A stretch of DNA of 64,000 bases from Rasiella rasia. GTDB lineage: Bacteria > Bacteroidota > Bacteroidia > Flavobacteriales > Flavobacteriaceae. Position 1 is the first letter of the stretch; each line of letters opens with the position of its first letter. The translations under genes and the position numbers were made by a program. The notes below the pieces were generated by a model. That model worked only from the letters and a program-made list of their open reading frames with translations. It searched no databases and was not told the DNA's origin. Of the stretch, positions 34,479-43,684 are shown one piece after another. The stretch is from the NCBI RefSeq assembly GCF_011044175.1, contig NZ_CP049057.1, forward strand, positions 2,433,501-2,497,500. Direction: 5' to 3'.

Positions 34479-36656
34479 ATGAAACATTTTAAACCATATA
34501 TACTGTTTTTGTCGCTCCTTGCAATAGGTATAACAGTTTCTTGCGTGCAAGACGACCAGTTTGATTTGCCAGAAACAACAATACTAGATCCCGAACTTAA
34601 TGGAGAAATTGTTAGTATAGCGAGTGTGCAAGCTGCATATCTACAAGCTGTCATGGCAGGAGAGACTACGTTTACATTCGAAGGTACCAATACTTTTATG
34701 AGCGGTTTCGTAATTTCTAACGATGAAGGAGGTAACTTTTTTGAAGAAATTGTCATGCAAGACGTTACAAAAGACCCCAAAGCGGGTATTAAGGTTTTAA
34801 TAGATGTTAATCCGCTATTCACCAAATATGAAGTTGGACGTAAAGTTTTTATTAAACTAGACGGTCTAACTGTAGGGGAAGACAGCGGCGTTATTACCTT
34901 AGGTGCTTTAGGCGAGTGTGGTGTTACCAAGATTTCGGCACCAACCGAAGATGCGTATATTATTCGTTCTTCGGAAAAGGATACGATTATTCCAACTGTC
35001 AAAACTATTAGCGAAATAACATACAATGATCTCAATACCTTAATACAATTGCCAAATGCTCAGTTTGCCGAAAGTGATATAGATCTTAGTTTTTCGAATG
35101 AGCCAGGTGATGAGTTTGATGGCGATCGTACCATCGAGAGTTGCAGCGCAGATGGTGGGTCCATACTGTTTCAAACAAGCACCTTTGCAGATTTTAAGGG
35201 TATAAATCTTCCAGACGGTTCAGGATCATTAACGGCCGTTCTTTCTAAGACGTTCTTCGGTGATGCCTACGCATTAAATGTAAGGACTCCAGAAGATATA
35301 AATTTTGACAGTACAGACCGTTGCGAACCTAAATTTCTAGACCCAAATATTGAAGCTACAACTACATTTGCGGCTGTACGTGCAAGATTGCTACAAGCAG
35401 GAGGATATGCCGCGTTTGGAACCGATGAAGAGCCACTAATTATAGAAGGATATAATGTCTCAAGTGATGAGCAAGGAAATTTCTTCGATGAAATATTTTT
35501 ACAAAACACCCCAGCAACGGAAGATTTAGGTCCCAACAATCCAAGGATGGGCGTACGGGTTATTGTGGATAAGAATGATATCTATCAATTATTTCCTGTA
35601 GGCAGAAAAGTGTACGTTAAGTTGAATGGTTTGGCAGTTGCCGAAAATGCTGGAATACTAACAATAGGGCTTCAGAATGTATCTCAGATCGAGAAAATTC
35701 CTGAAGCAGTTTTGGGAGATTTTGTCATTGGTGGACAAGAAGTTGAAGAGATTCAGCCTTTAATTACTTCAGTTGAAAACCTAAACGAAGACGATTTGAA
35801 TACGCTCGTTCAACTAGAGAATATGCAGTTTACCTTTCAGCAATTAGGATTTACGTACGCGGGAGAACCCATAGATAATTTTGATGGTGAGCGTAGCTTA
35901 GAAAGTTGCGACGAAACAGGTGATATAAGGTTGTTCACAAGCACCTTTGCAAATTTTAAATCTTCTATTCTAGATCCAGATTCAGGAACAATTACAGCAA
36001 TTTATTCGAACGATTTCTTCGCAGAAGAGCAAATTTTAACCATTCGCGACTTAGCTGATATTAACTTTAGTGGCAATCGTTGTGATCCGCCGATGGTAGA
36101 CTGTGGTCTTGCTAGTACAGTTGGGTCTAACCAATTGTTTTCAGATTTTTTTGAATCACAAAGTACAGGAGAGCCAATTTCTGGTAATGGCTGGACTAAT
36201 TTTATAGAGGCAGGAACAGAAACATGGGAAGCCTACGAAGAAAGTGGGAGCAATGCCTCTCTAGGGATTTCTGCGCACATGGGGTCCTTCAATTCTGGAG
36301 ACACCATGTCTATTGGCTGGCTCATTACCCCACCGATTAATTTTGATGCGCAGAAGGGTGAAACGCTAACGTTTAAAACGTCTAACAGTTTTTCTGATGG
36401 AAGTGAGTTAGAAGTCCTATTTTCTAACAATTGGGATGGAACTATAGCAACCATTACAACAGCCACCTGGGGAAGTCTGAGTGCTGCGGTTGTAGTTGAG
36501 GATAACACCTATTTTGGTGATTGGGTTCCATCAGGCAATGTGAGCTTAGATTGTATAGATGGTATAGGCTATATAGCTTTTAGATATGTAGGTAGTGGAG
36601 AAGAAGCATTTGATGGAACATACGAGCTAGACGAGATAGTAATTAACTCCAATTAA
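34479..36656 (+). CDS. DUF5689 surface lipoprotein with duplicated domain
   Basis: The protein has 725 residues with a lipobox ending TVSC (C22). Two homologous DUF5689 units follow, about residues 35-285 and 290-545. Each holds VGRKV(F/Y)(I/V)KL(D/N)GL, a (D/E)(D/G)LNTL(I/V)QL segment and an FDG(D/E)R(T/S)(I/L)ESC block. The C-terminal 170 residues (FSDFFESQSTGEP..GW) look like a choice-of-anchor/galactose-binding-like beta-sandwich. The gene is directly downstream of the TonB receptor, so the protein probably sits on the receptor as a substrate-capture lid. The duplication is clear by eye. Confidence 0.85.
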   Translation: MKHFKPYILFLSLLAIGITVSCVQDDQFDLPETTILDPELNGEIVSIASVQAAYLQAVMAGETTFTFEGTNTFMSGFVISNDEGGNFFEEIVMQDVTKDPKAGIKVLIDVNPLFTKYEVGRKVFIKLDGLTVGEDSGVITLGALGECGVTKISAPTEDAYIIRSSEKDTIIPTVKTISEITYNDLNTLIQLPNAQFAESDIDLSFSNEPGDEFDGDRTIESCSADGGSILFQTSTFADFKGINLPDGSGSLTAVLSKTFFGDAYALNVRTPEDINFDSTDRCEPKFLDPNIEATTTFAAVRARLLQAGGYAAFGTDEEPLIIEGYNVSSDEQGNFFDEIFLQNTPATEDLGPNNPRMGVRVIVDKNDIYQLFPVGRKVYVKLNGLAVAENAGILTIGLQNVSQIEKIPEAVLGDFVIGGQEVEEIQPLITSVENLNEDDLNTLVQLENMQFTFQQLGFTYAGEPIDNFDGERSLESCDETGDIRLFTSTFANFKSSILDPDSGTITAIYSNDFFAEEQILTIRDLADINFSGNRCDPPMVDCGLASTVGSNQLFSDFFESQSTGEPISGNGWTNFIEAGTETWEAYEESGSNASLGISAHMGSFNSGDTMSIGWLITPPINFDAQKGETLTFKTSNSFSDGSELEVLFSNNWDGTIATITTATWGSLSAAVVVEDNTYFGDWVPSGNVSLDCIDGIGYIAFRYVGSGEEAFDGTYELDEIVINSN

Positions 36657-36680
36657 ACGAGCATTCATTTGTATAGTATT

Positions 36681-36707
36681 AGCTGTTCGCGAGAGCAGCT
36701 TTTTTTC
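36681..36707 (+). terminator. rho-independent terminator after the DUF5689 gene
   Basis: Arms AGCTGTTC and GAGCAGCT (8 bp, one G-T pair) close a GCGA tetraloop, followed by seven T. Confidence 0.9.
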
Positions 36708-36915
36708 TGCGGAAACTTTAGTAAATTGATTGCATTTTATTGAAAATATAAACGGGCTAAAACTGAAAATAGAAAAGCCACCACAGATGTGATGACTTTT
36801 CGCCCCAAATTTGATCGACACCCTAGGGTATCAACCTACTTATGTATCGCAAAGCTATGAAAAAAACACGGTGTAAAAAGTAGGAAAATTCTGAATTACA
36901 AGAAAATACGTATTT

Positions 36916-38229
36916 CTACGTAGTCTGTAACAAGTTTATTCTCTGCTTTTTATATCCAAAATACAGAATATATAAGTAACAGGCGATTATAAAAAGGAAA
37001 GCAAATTTAAAACCGATGGTATCAGCAAGATAACCATAAATAGGAGGGACTATTGCACCACCAAAAATTGCAGTACAAAGCAAACCAGATGCTTGTGGTT
37101 TTAAATCGCCTAGGCCTTCAAGTGTAAGTGTAAAAATTGTAGGAAACATAATAGAATTAAAAAGACCAACAGCTAAAATAGACCACATTGCTGTTAAGCC
37201 TGATGAACTCATGGAAACAACAATCATAAAAATTGCTAGTCCAGCAAAAATTGCAAGCACCTTTCCCGGTTTAATTAGTCTAGTTAGTACGGCACCAACA
37301 AATCTACCTATCATAGCACCACCCCAATAAAGAAATACGAACGCGCCAACAATTGCTTTTGCATCTACCGCGCCAATATCACCAAGCATATTGGTTGCAA
37401 TACTAGTTGTAAAGCTATTTTCTAAAATTACAGGTGCCAAATTCATATCTTGAAAATAGAGTACAAGAAAACTTCCAATAGCTACTTCTGCACCAACATA
37501 GAGAAATATTCCTAAAACTCCCATAAGCGCAATCTTTTTGCGCAATAATTTTAAATATCCTCCTTTGGGACTCTTTTCTAAAATTTTTGGAAGTTTTATA
37601 AACAGAAAAACCAGCGCTAAAATTCCAATACAGGCTGCTAACAGTAAGAACGGAGATGAAACTGCGGCTGCTTCGGCAACATAGTATTCTTTTTGAGCAG
37701 TTTCAGAAAGAGCAGCTAGAGCTTCAGAAGACATTATAGTATCACTCAATAAAAATGATGCTCCTATTATTGGGGCAATTGTAGTTCCAACAGAATTAAA
37801 TGCCTGCGCTAAATTAAGTCTGCTCGACGCTCCACTTTCACTTCCTAAAACCGCAACATAGGGATTAGCGGCTACTTGAAGAATGGTAATTCCTGCAGCA
37901 AGTGTAAAATAACCCACGATAAACACAAAAAAGATACGCTCACTAGCAGCAGGAGAAAATAATACACAACCAATAGCCATAACGGCTAAGCCTAGAATAA
38001 TTCCCTTTTTATAACCTATTTTCGACAACAACCAACCTGCGGGTACTGAGAAAAAAAAGTAAGCTCCAAAAAAAGCAAACTGTACTAAAACTGCTTGAAA
38101 ATTTGAAAGTTCAAATACATCTTTTAAACGCGGAATTAAACTATCTACCAATACCGTAATAAAACCCCACAAAAAGAACAAGAGGGTGACTATTATAAAA
38201 GCGGAGGTATATTTTTTCTTGCTGGTCAT
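36916..38229 (-). CDS. sugar:proton symporter of the FucP/GluP type (MFS)
   Basis: This 437-residue inner membrane transporter has about twelve spans. It shows the FucP-like N-terminus (FFLWGFITVLVDSLIPRLKDVFELS), the loop AGWLLSKIGYKKGI, the LQVAANPYVAVLGSE.SASSRLNLAQAFNS-type block (here ESGASSRLNLAQAFNSVGT) and a second-half FGGAIVPPIYGYLAD. FucP/GluP family members import fucose, glucose, galactose or mannose. It lies 7 bases after the glycosylasparaginase gene, with the GH92 mannosidase before that, so mannose or another N-glycan sugar is a reasonable substrate guess. Confidence 0.9.
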   Translation of the reverse strand: MTSKKKYTSAFIIVTLLFFLWGFITVLVDSLIPRLKDVFELSNFQAVLVQFAFFGAYFFFSVPAGWLLSKIGYKKGIILGLAVMAIGCVLFSPAASERIFFVFIVGYFTLAAGITILQVAANPYVAVLGSESGASSRLNLAQAFNSVGTTIAPIIGASFLLSDTIMSSEALAALSETAQKEYYVAEAAAVSSPFLLLAACIGILALVFLFIKLPKILEKSPKGGYLKLLRKKIALMGVLGIFLYVGAEVAIGSFLVLYFQDMNLAPVILENSFTTSIATNMLGDIGAVDAKAIVGAFVFLYWGGAMIGRFVGAVLTRLIKPGKVLAIFAGLAIFMIVVSMSSSGLTAMWSILAVGLFNSIMFPTIFTLTLEGLGDLKPQASGLLCTAIFGGAIVPPIYGYLADTIGFKFAFLFIIACYLYILYFGYKKQRINLLQTT

Positions 38230-38236
38230 ATAAAAG

Positions 38237-39244
38237 CTAAGATGGTTTGTGGTAGAAATTTACAGGGACTTCAATATTCTTTTTGTCTTGGTATTTCATC
38301 ATTGAAAAGCCTTCGTGAATACAGTATGCACCAGTTTCACCGGCTTTATTCATGGCGATATACGCAATTTGAAAATCTTTATACTTGTTGTTTTTTGAGA
38401 CAATACGCCTAATCGCCTCTTCGCAAGCTTCTTGTGGACTCATTCCGTTTCGCATAAGTTCTACAATTAAAAAGCTACCTACAGTTTTTACTACTTCCTC
38501 GCCCATTCCTGTGGCAACCGCACCACCAACTTCATTATCGAGAAATAAACCACTCCCAATAATAGGACTATCGCCCACACGCCCTTTCATCTTGTAGGAG
38601 AGTCCGCTGGTTGTGCATGCACCAGCTAGGTCACCATTTTTATCCATTGTAAGCATTCCAATGGTGTCATGATTTTCGATATTGATTAGTGGTTTATATT
38701 CAGGACTTTTAAGCCACTCTTGCCATGCCTTTTCAGATTCGGCGGTAAGCAAATTTTCAGATTCAAAACCTTTTAGAGTGGCAAATTCTTCGGCTCCTTC
38801 ACCTACCAATATTACATGAGGAGTTTCTTCCATCACCTTTCTAGCAAGGGCTGCTACATGACTAGTACTAGAAACTGCCATTACTGCGCCACAATCACCA
38901 TTTGTTGCCATTACACAGGCGTCTAGTGTTACATTTCCTTCTCTATCTGGAGCGCCTCCTTTACCTACGGTAGTGTTTTTTAGATTTTGTTCTTCAACAG
39001 AAACACCTTCTATTACGGCATCTAGAGCTAGTTTCCCTGCTTCTAAGGCTTCTCCTGCGACTTGGTTGGCATTGGTGAATTTCCAAGTACAAATTGCTAG
39101 AGGTAATTTAGGGGAACTTTTTGTCATAGGTGTTTTTTCTTCGGAAGGGTTTTTAGTTTTATCTGTACATGACAATGCGCTTATGGCAAAAGTAGCTCCC
39201 ACAGCTCCGGCAGCAGTATTTCTTATAAATTTTCTTCGTTTCAT
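38237..39244 (-). CDS. glycosylasparaginase (N4-(beta-N-acetylglucosaminyl)-L-asparaginase)
   Basis: This Ntn-hydrolase has about 335 residues and splits the GlcNAc-Asn bond of N-glycoproteins. The self-processing and catalytic Thr is T194 in NHDTIGMLTMD. The substrate loop GRVGDSPIIGSGLFLDNEVGGAVATGMGE is complete. A twin-arginine-type signal (MKRRKFIRNTAAGAVGA..LSC) points to export folded, perhaps as a lipoprotein. The start is set at ATG 39244, one base after the upstream GH92 stop; the longer form from 39259 would overlap it. The enzyme finishes N-glycan removal begun by the mannosidase. Confidence 0.92.
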   Translation of the reverse strand: MKRRKFIRNTAAGAVGATFAISALSCTDKTKNPSEEKTPMTKSSPKLPLAICTWKFTNANQVAGEALEAGKLALDAVIEGVSVEEQNLKNTTVGKGGAPDREGNVTLDACVMATNGDCGAVMAVSSTSHVAALARKVMEETPHVILVGEGAEEFATLKGFESENLLTAESEKAWQEWLKSPEYKPLINIENHDTIGMLTMDKNGDLAGACTTSGLSYKMKGRVGDSPIIGSGLFLDNEVGGAVATGMGEEVVKTVGSFLIVELMRNGMSPQEACEEAIRRIVSKNNKYKDFQIAYIAMNKAGETGAYCIHEGFSMMKYQDKKNIEVPVNFYHKPS

Positions 39245-39245
39245 G

Positions 39246-42182
39246 TTAGTCAATTTCAATCTCGTCTACAAAAATCCATGCCTTCCCGTTAAATGGATGC
39301 CCTAGGTGCCATTTGGGCAAATCTCCTAAGTTCTTAGCAACGATTTTAATATAGCGCGCACTATAATTATTCATGTTAAAGGTGACGGTTTTGACTTCCG
39401 AATCTTCAGAAGGTTTAGCCGCGTTAATGGTTTGCTTTGGCAGGTTCTTATAGAAATTTTTAGGAGTATCAGACACAAAGCAGGAAATTTCCGTAGGATA
39501 GAAAATCCAACTACGTTGATCTTGCAGAAAACTCACCTTAATATCTTGTATAGGCTTCACCTTTCCTAAATCTATAATTGCAACTACATCTGTATCTTGA
39601 TAACCTTGCCACATTCCTGTTCTAAAATCTTTGCTTCCTCGCATCCCATCTATTAATGCATTGTCTCCACCGGCATTATACTGGTTGGCATAATTGGTTT
39701 CTAGCCGAATACTTATATCGGGATCTATTTTATAGAAATTTGTGAGTAGGGTATCGCTAAAAACACCACTGGTATTTTTCGCAAAAGTTTTTAAAGAGGC
39801 CTTATTTTTAATTTTAAAGGGCTTTTCGTACTTTTTAAAATCGGTATTACCTAAACTATAAAACACTTCATTATTCTCGCCAATGGTACTCAAAGTAATT
39901 TCTGTTTCTGTTTTAAACGCTATAGCTCCTTTTTTAATAAAAGGCACAGGCACAATTAATGATTCGGAAATTTTAGTACTTGGGACTTCAGAATCTTTTG
40001 TTCCCCAAGTAGAAGGTGTGGAGCTCATTTCGAAAACCAGCGTACCTCCTGCAATAATTTCGTCATGGGTGATATAAGAGCGATTTAATGGTTGGTTATT
40101 TAGCGTAGCCGAATTAATATAAATAGCGGTTTCAGAAATGCCATTAGCTACAATTGTAAATTGCTTATCATTTTCTAAATTAATTGTCGATTTTTCAAAT
40201 AAAGGTGCTCCAATTATATAGGTACTACTTCCTGGAGTAACCGGATAAAAGCCTAAAGAACTAAAAATGTACCAAGCGCTCATTTGTCCGCAATCTTCAT
40301 TTCCTGAAATTCCTTCTGGAGAATTGGTATACAGTGTAGTTAAAATTTGATGTGTTAGTTCTTGAGTTCGTTGTGGGTTATTTACAAAATTATAAAGGTA
40401 TGCTATATGGTGACTTGGTTCGTTGCCATGGGCGTATTGCCCAATAAGCCCTGTTATGTCTGCTTGATTTCTACCAGAAGTTTCGGTTTTTGCCGAAAAT
40501 AAATTGTCAAGGTGCGTTTTAAATTTTTGCTTACCCCCCATTAAATCGATCATTCCTGAAATATCTTGAGGTGCATAGAGGCTATATTGCCATGCGTTTG
40601 CCTCTGTGTAGTTAAAATTTACTTCAAACGGGTCGAACGGACCAAACCAGGTATTGTTAAATCGTCCTTGAAAAAAATTGGTTTCAGGGTTAAAAAGGTT
40701 CTTGTAATGCTGTGCCCGCTTAGTATACGTTTGGTAATCTTCTGTTTTGCCCATTTTTTTTGCCATTTGAGCAATGGTCCAATCGTCGTAAGCATATTCT
40801 AGCGTTTTTGATACACTTTCGCTTTCTTCTTCTACAGGGATAAAACCATATTCTTTATACGACTGTAGCCCGAGGTGGTTTTGCATGGCACTATGTTTCA
40901 TTGCTTTAAGTGCCGTTTCGGCATTAAAACCATCAATTCCTTTTAGGTAAGCATCTGCAATTACCGGAATACCGTGGTACCCAATCATACAACCTGTGTA
41001 ATTTGCACTAAGATCCCAAATGGGGATAATACCTCCTTCTTTATATTTGGCAAGCATAGTCTTTACAAAATCTGTAGTTCGGTCTTGTTCAATAATCGTG
41101 TAAAGAGGGTGCGCGGCTCGATAGGTGTCCCATAGAGAAAATACGGTGTAATATTTAAAATCGTTGGTTTCATGAATTTTTAAGTCCATACCACGATAGC
41201 GACCATCTATATCTTGATAGCTATTTGGGGCTATCATGGTGTGATAGAGTGAGGTGTAGAAATTAACTTTATAGTCGTAATTGCTACTTTCTACAATTAT
41301 TTTTTCGAGCTGTTTTTCCCATATTTCGTTTGCCTCCGTCTTGATTTGATTAAACGTTTTATCAGCAAGCTCTGTTTCCCTATTATTTTTCGCACCTTCT
41401 ATATCTACTGCCGAAATTCCTACGGAAATATAAATGGGTTCGTTGTTAGGATTTATAAACTGAAGGGCGGCACGTTGCGCGCCAGGTTCTCCATACGTCG
41501 GAGGCGACTGAAGCATATCTTCAAAAGGATGAGAGGTTTTTATGCTAAAAAAGAGACGTTGATCTACGGCCCATGCCTCTGAGTGTCTATAACCCTGAAT
41601 TTCTGTGTTTGAAACAATTTCAATGGTAGCGTCTAAAACTTTGTCACGGTGAATTAGGTCTAACATCACTACCTGTTCTTGCGCCGAAGGGAATTGATAT
41701 TTGTGCATGCCAGTTCTTTCGGTTACAGTAAGTTCAACTTCAATATTTGTGTCATCTAAATGTACTTTATAATAACCAGGGCTAGCATCTTCGCGATCGT
41801 GAGAAAAAGTAGATCCATAGCCAGGTTCACCATCTGCCCCATTGTTGAAGTTTATTTTATTGGTAGGCATGAGCAAAATATCGCCATAATCACTTACACC
41901 AGTACCACTTAAATGAGTGTGGGAAAAACCATAAATATAATCGTCGCTGTAATGATACCCGCTGCAACCGTCCCAACCATCTAGACGCGTATCTGGACTT
42001 AATTGTACCATACCAAAAGGAGTAGTAGCGCCAGGGTAGGTGTGCCCATGCCCACCTGTACCTATAAAGGTATTTACGTAAGATGTGAGCGAGGTATCTT
42101 TTTTTGCCGAAGTTATAGCTGGAGGCGTAGTACAACTAATGAGAACCATGCTAAAAAGAAGAAAGGCAGCAATTTTATTCAT
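39246..42182 (-). CDS. GH92 alpha-mannosidase, lipoprotein
   Basis: This 978-residue GH92 enzyme starts with a lipobox (MVLISC, C17), so it is likely surface or outer membrane anchored. The N-terminal beta-sandwich shows TFIGTGGHGHTYPGATTPFGMVQLSPDT and SGYHYSDDYIYGFSHTHLSGTG. The catalytic helical barrel includes SLWDTYRAAHPLYTI and GNEDCGQMSAWYIFSSLGFYPV. After about residue 725 come a chitobiase-C/Fn3-associated segment (FYKID end) and a discoidin-like F5/8-C domain. GH92 enzymes remove alpha-linked mannose from high-mannose N-glycans using calcium. It is first in a three-gene operon with glycosylasparaginase and an MFS sugar permease. Confidence 0.93.
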   Translation of the reverse strand: MNKIAAFLLFSMVLISCTTPPAITSAKKDTSLTSYVNTFIGTGGHGHTYPGATTPFGMVQLSPDTRLDGWDGCSGYHYSDDYIYGFSHTHLSGTGVSDYGDILLMPTNKINFNNGADGEPGYGSTFSHDREDASPGYYKVHLDDTNIEVELTVTERTGMHKYQFPSAQEQVVMLDLIHRDKVLDATIEIVSNTEIQGYRHSEAWAVDQRLFFSIKTSHPFEDMLQSPPTYGEPGAQRAALQFINPNNEPIYISVGISAVDIEGAKNNRETELADKTFNQIKTEANEIWEKQLEKIIVESSNYDYKVNFYTSLYHTMIAPNSYQDIDGRYRGMDLKIHETNDFKYYTVFSLWDTYRAAHPLYTIIEQDRTTDFVKTMLAKYKEGGIIPIWDLSANYTGCMIGYHGIPVIADAYLKGIDGFNAETALKAMKHSAMQNHLGLQSYKEYGFIPVEEESESVSKTLEYAYDDWTIAQMAKKMGKTEDYQTYTKRAQHYKNLFNPETNFFQGRFNNTWFGPFDPFEVNFNYTEANAWQYSLYAPQDISGMIDLMGGKQKFKTHLDNLFSAKTETSGRNQADITGLIGQYAHGNEPSHHIAYLYNFVNNPQRTQELTHQILTTLYTNSPEGISGNEDCGQMSAWYIFSSLGFYPVTPGSSTYIIGAPLFEKSTINLENDKQFTIVANGISETAIYINSATLNNQPLNRSYITHDEIIAGGTLVFEMSSTPSTWGTKDSEVPSTKISESLIVPVPFIKKGAIAFKTETEITLSTIGENNEVFYSLGNTDFKKYEKPFKIKNKASLKTFAKNTSGVFSDTLLTNFYKIDPDISIRLETNYANQYNAGGDNALIDGMRGSKDFRTGMWQGYQDTDVVAIIDLGKVKPIQDIKVSFLQDQRSWIFYPTEISCFVSDTPKNFYKNLPKQTINAAKPSEDSEVKTVTFNMNNYSARYIKIVAKNLGDLPKWHLGHPFNGKAWIFVDEIEID

Positions 42183-42314
42183 TGGGTTGTTTTGTGTCTG
42201 AAAAGATACGAAACCTTTTGAAGAGGGACTTACATCTTAAAGCTAGTTTTTGTGATGACAATTGTAAAATTATTTCGATGGTATACTAAAGGAGCTGAAA
42301 ACCAAAGCCGTTTG

Positions 42315-42343
42315 TTGTTTTAGAATAAAATAATGTAACTTTC
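42315..42343 (+). promoter_or_regulatory. candidate promoter of the sigma-factor operon
   Basis: TTG at 42315-42317, 18 bases, then TAACTTTC at 42336-42343 (one mismatch to TAnnTTTG), ending 17 bases before the sigma-factor ATG. The spacing equals that of the clear promoter at 1834-1862. Confidence 0.45.
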
Positions 42344-42360
42344 CGCTAGCTACACAATAG

Positions 42361-42927
42361 ATGGGGGAAATAAAACATATGTTGGAGCAACAACAACTGG
42401 TTGATGCATTAAAAAACAATGATGAGCAGGTGCTGCGGGACTTATATGTTGGTAATTTCAGGAAAACAGAAGCATTTATTCTAAAAAACAATGGTACTTC
42501 AGCCCAAGCAAAAGATATTTTTCAAGAAGCCATTATGGCAACGTGGCAGAACGTGAGATTAGATAAATTTAAACCTAACTCTAAATCTGCTTTGCAAGGC
42601 TATTTGTACACCATTGCTAAGAATAAATGGTTAGACCATGTGCGATCTGCGCAATATAAAAAGACGAAATCTATTGAAAACAGCATGTTTTTGGAAAATG
42701 ATGAGATGATTGAAGAACATACAGAAAAAGAACAAAGGCTACATACCATTGAACAAAATTTCGAAAAACTCGGAGAAGAATGTCGCGAATTACTAAAGCA
42801 ATTTTATTATCAGAAGAAAAGCTTAAGAGAAATTGCTGCAGGCTATAATATAGGAGAGGCTTCTGCACGTAATAAAAAATATAGATGTATCAATAAGCTT
42901 AAAGCTTTAGTAGGCGCTCCAAAGTAA
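42361..42927 (+). CDS. ECF-like sigma-70 family sigma factor
   Basis: This 188-residue protein has sigma region 2 (about residues 12-90: DLYVGNFRKTEAFI, AKDIFQEAIMATWQNV, GYLYTIAKNKWLDHVR) and region 4 (about 125-180: CRELLKQFYYQKKSLREIAAGYNIGEASARNKKYRCINKL). There is no region 3, as in ECF sigma factors. It is followed after 3 bases by a membrane protein with an anti-sigma-like N-terminus and then by a TPR-CHAT protein. I infer that the three form one regulated unit. Confidence 0.88.
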   Translation: MGEIKHMLEQQQLVDALKNNDEQVLRDLYVGNFRKTEAFILKNNGTSAQAKDIFQEAIMATWQNVRLDKFKPNSKSALQGYLYTIAKNKWLDHVRSAQYKKTKSIENSMFLENDEMIEEHTEKEQRLHTIEQNFEKLGEECRELLKQFYYQKKSLREIAAGYNIGEASARNKKYRCINKLKALVGAPK

Positions 42928-42930
42928 CTT

Positions 42931-43674
42931 ATGAATTTAAATAAAAACATATCTGAAGAAAATTTCAACCGTATAGACCGCTATTTGGGAGATTTTATGC
43001 CTAAGGAGGAACGAATTTCTTTTGAAAAAGAATTGAAAACAACCCCATCCTTACAATTTGCTTTGGAAGAACTAAAAGAGCTGGAAGAAGGGGTGGAACG
43101 TGCATTGTTGAAACAAAAATTAAACGATTTTCACGCAGAATTGCCAGCAGAAGATAATGCTCTGAAAAGGCTTGAACAATCGACAAGAAGTAACCGCTCT
43201 GTTTGGTATGCTGTTGCCGCCGTCTTCGTGATTGCCATGGGAGTGCTTTGGGTATATTCTTCTGAACCTACAAACGAGAAACTTTTTGCAAAGTATTTTA
43301 CTCCAGACCCTGGGTTACCTACTGTGATGAGTACATCAAGTAATTACGATTTTTATGATGCCATGGTAGATTATAAAAGAGAAAATTACAGTATGGCCAT
43401 TCAAAAATGGACATCGTTGCAAGCTATTAAACCCAATAACGATACCCTAAACTATTTTATAGGAGTGGCACAATTGGCGAACAAAAATGAAGCAGCAGCA
43501 ATGATGTATCTTAAAAAAGTTTCAGACAATTCTCAGAATGTTTTTTATGCTGAAACCAACTTTTATTTAGGATTAGCACAATTACAAGCAAACGATATTG
43601 AGGCTGCTAAAAAAAGCTTTGGTAAGTCATCACTGCCTAAAAGTAAACTCATCTTAGAAGAAATTACAAAGTAA
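42931..43674 (+). CDS. membrane anti-sigma-like protein with periplasmic TPRs
   Basis: The protein has 247 residues. A cytosolic N-terminal part (1-90) has the helical form of Bacteroidetes anti-sigma factors (IDRYLGDFMPKEERISFEKEL...LEELKELEEG). One membrane span follows at 91-109 (VWYAVAAVFVIAMGVLWVYS), then a periplasmic part with two or three TPR-like units (YDAMVDYKRENYSMAIQKW, YFIGVAQLANKNEAAAMMYL, FYLGLAQLQANDIEAAKKSF). No zinc-binding anti-sigma motif is present. The position right behind the sigma gene supports sigma control from the membrane. The TPR part could touch the exported CHAT protein encoded next. Confidence 0.75.
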   Translation: MNLNKNISEENFNRIDRYLGDFMPKEERISFEKELKTTPSLQFALEELKELEEGVERALLKQKLNDFHAELPAEDNALKRLEQSTRSNRSVWYAVAAVFVIAMGVLWVYSSEPTNEKLFAKYFTPDPGLPTVMSTSSNYDFYDAMVDYKRENYSMAIQKWTSLQAIKPNNDTLNYFIGVAQLANKNEAAAMMYLKKVSDNSQNVFYAETNFYLGLAQLQANDIEAAKKSFGKSSLPKSKLILEEITK

Positions 43675-43684
43675 GACCTAGCTT

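Noticed and set aside
31614-36656. SusC/SusD polysaccharide utilisation locus
   Set aside because: The lipoprotein is of the DUF5689 type, not SusD, and the adjacent enzyme is a nuclease/phosphatase fold rather than a glycoside hydrolase.
36904-36915. Palindrome AAATACGTATTT next to the permease stop as an operator
   Set aside because: It lies at the 3' end of the permease gene with no nearby start in that direction; a 12-bp AT-rich palindrome is easily found by chance.
42003-42221. Plus-strand frame antisense to the GH92 N-terminus
   Set aside because: The sequence has no protein-like composition and overlaps a strongly supported gene.
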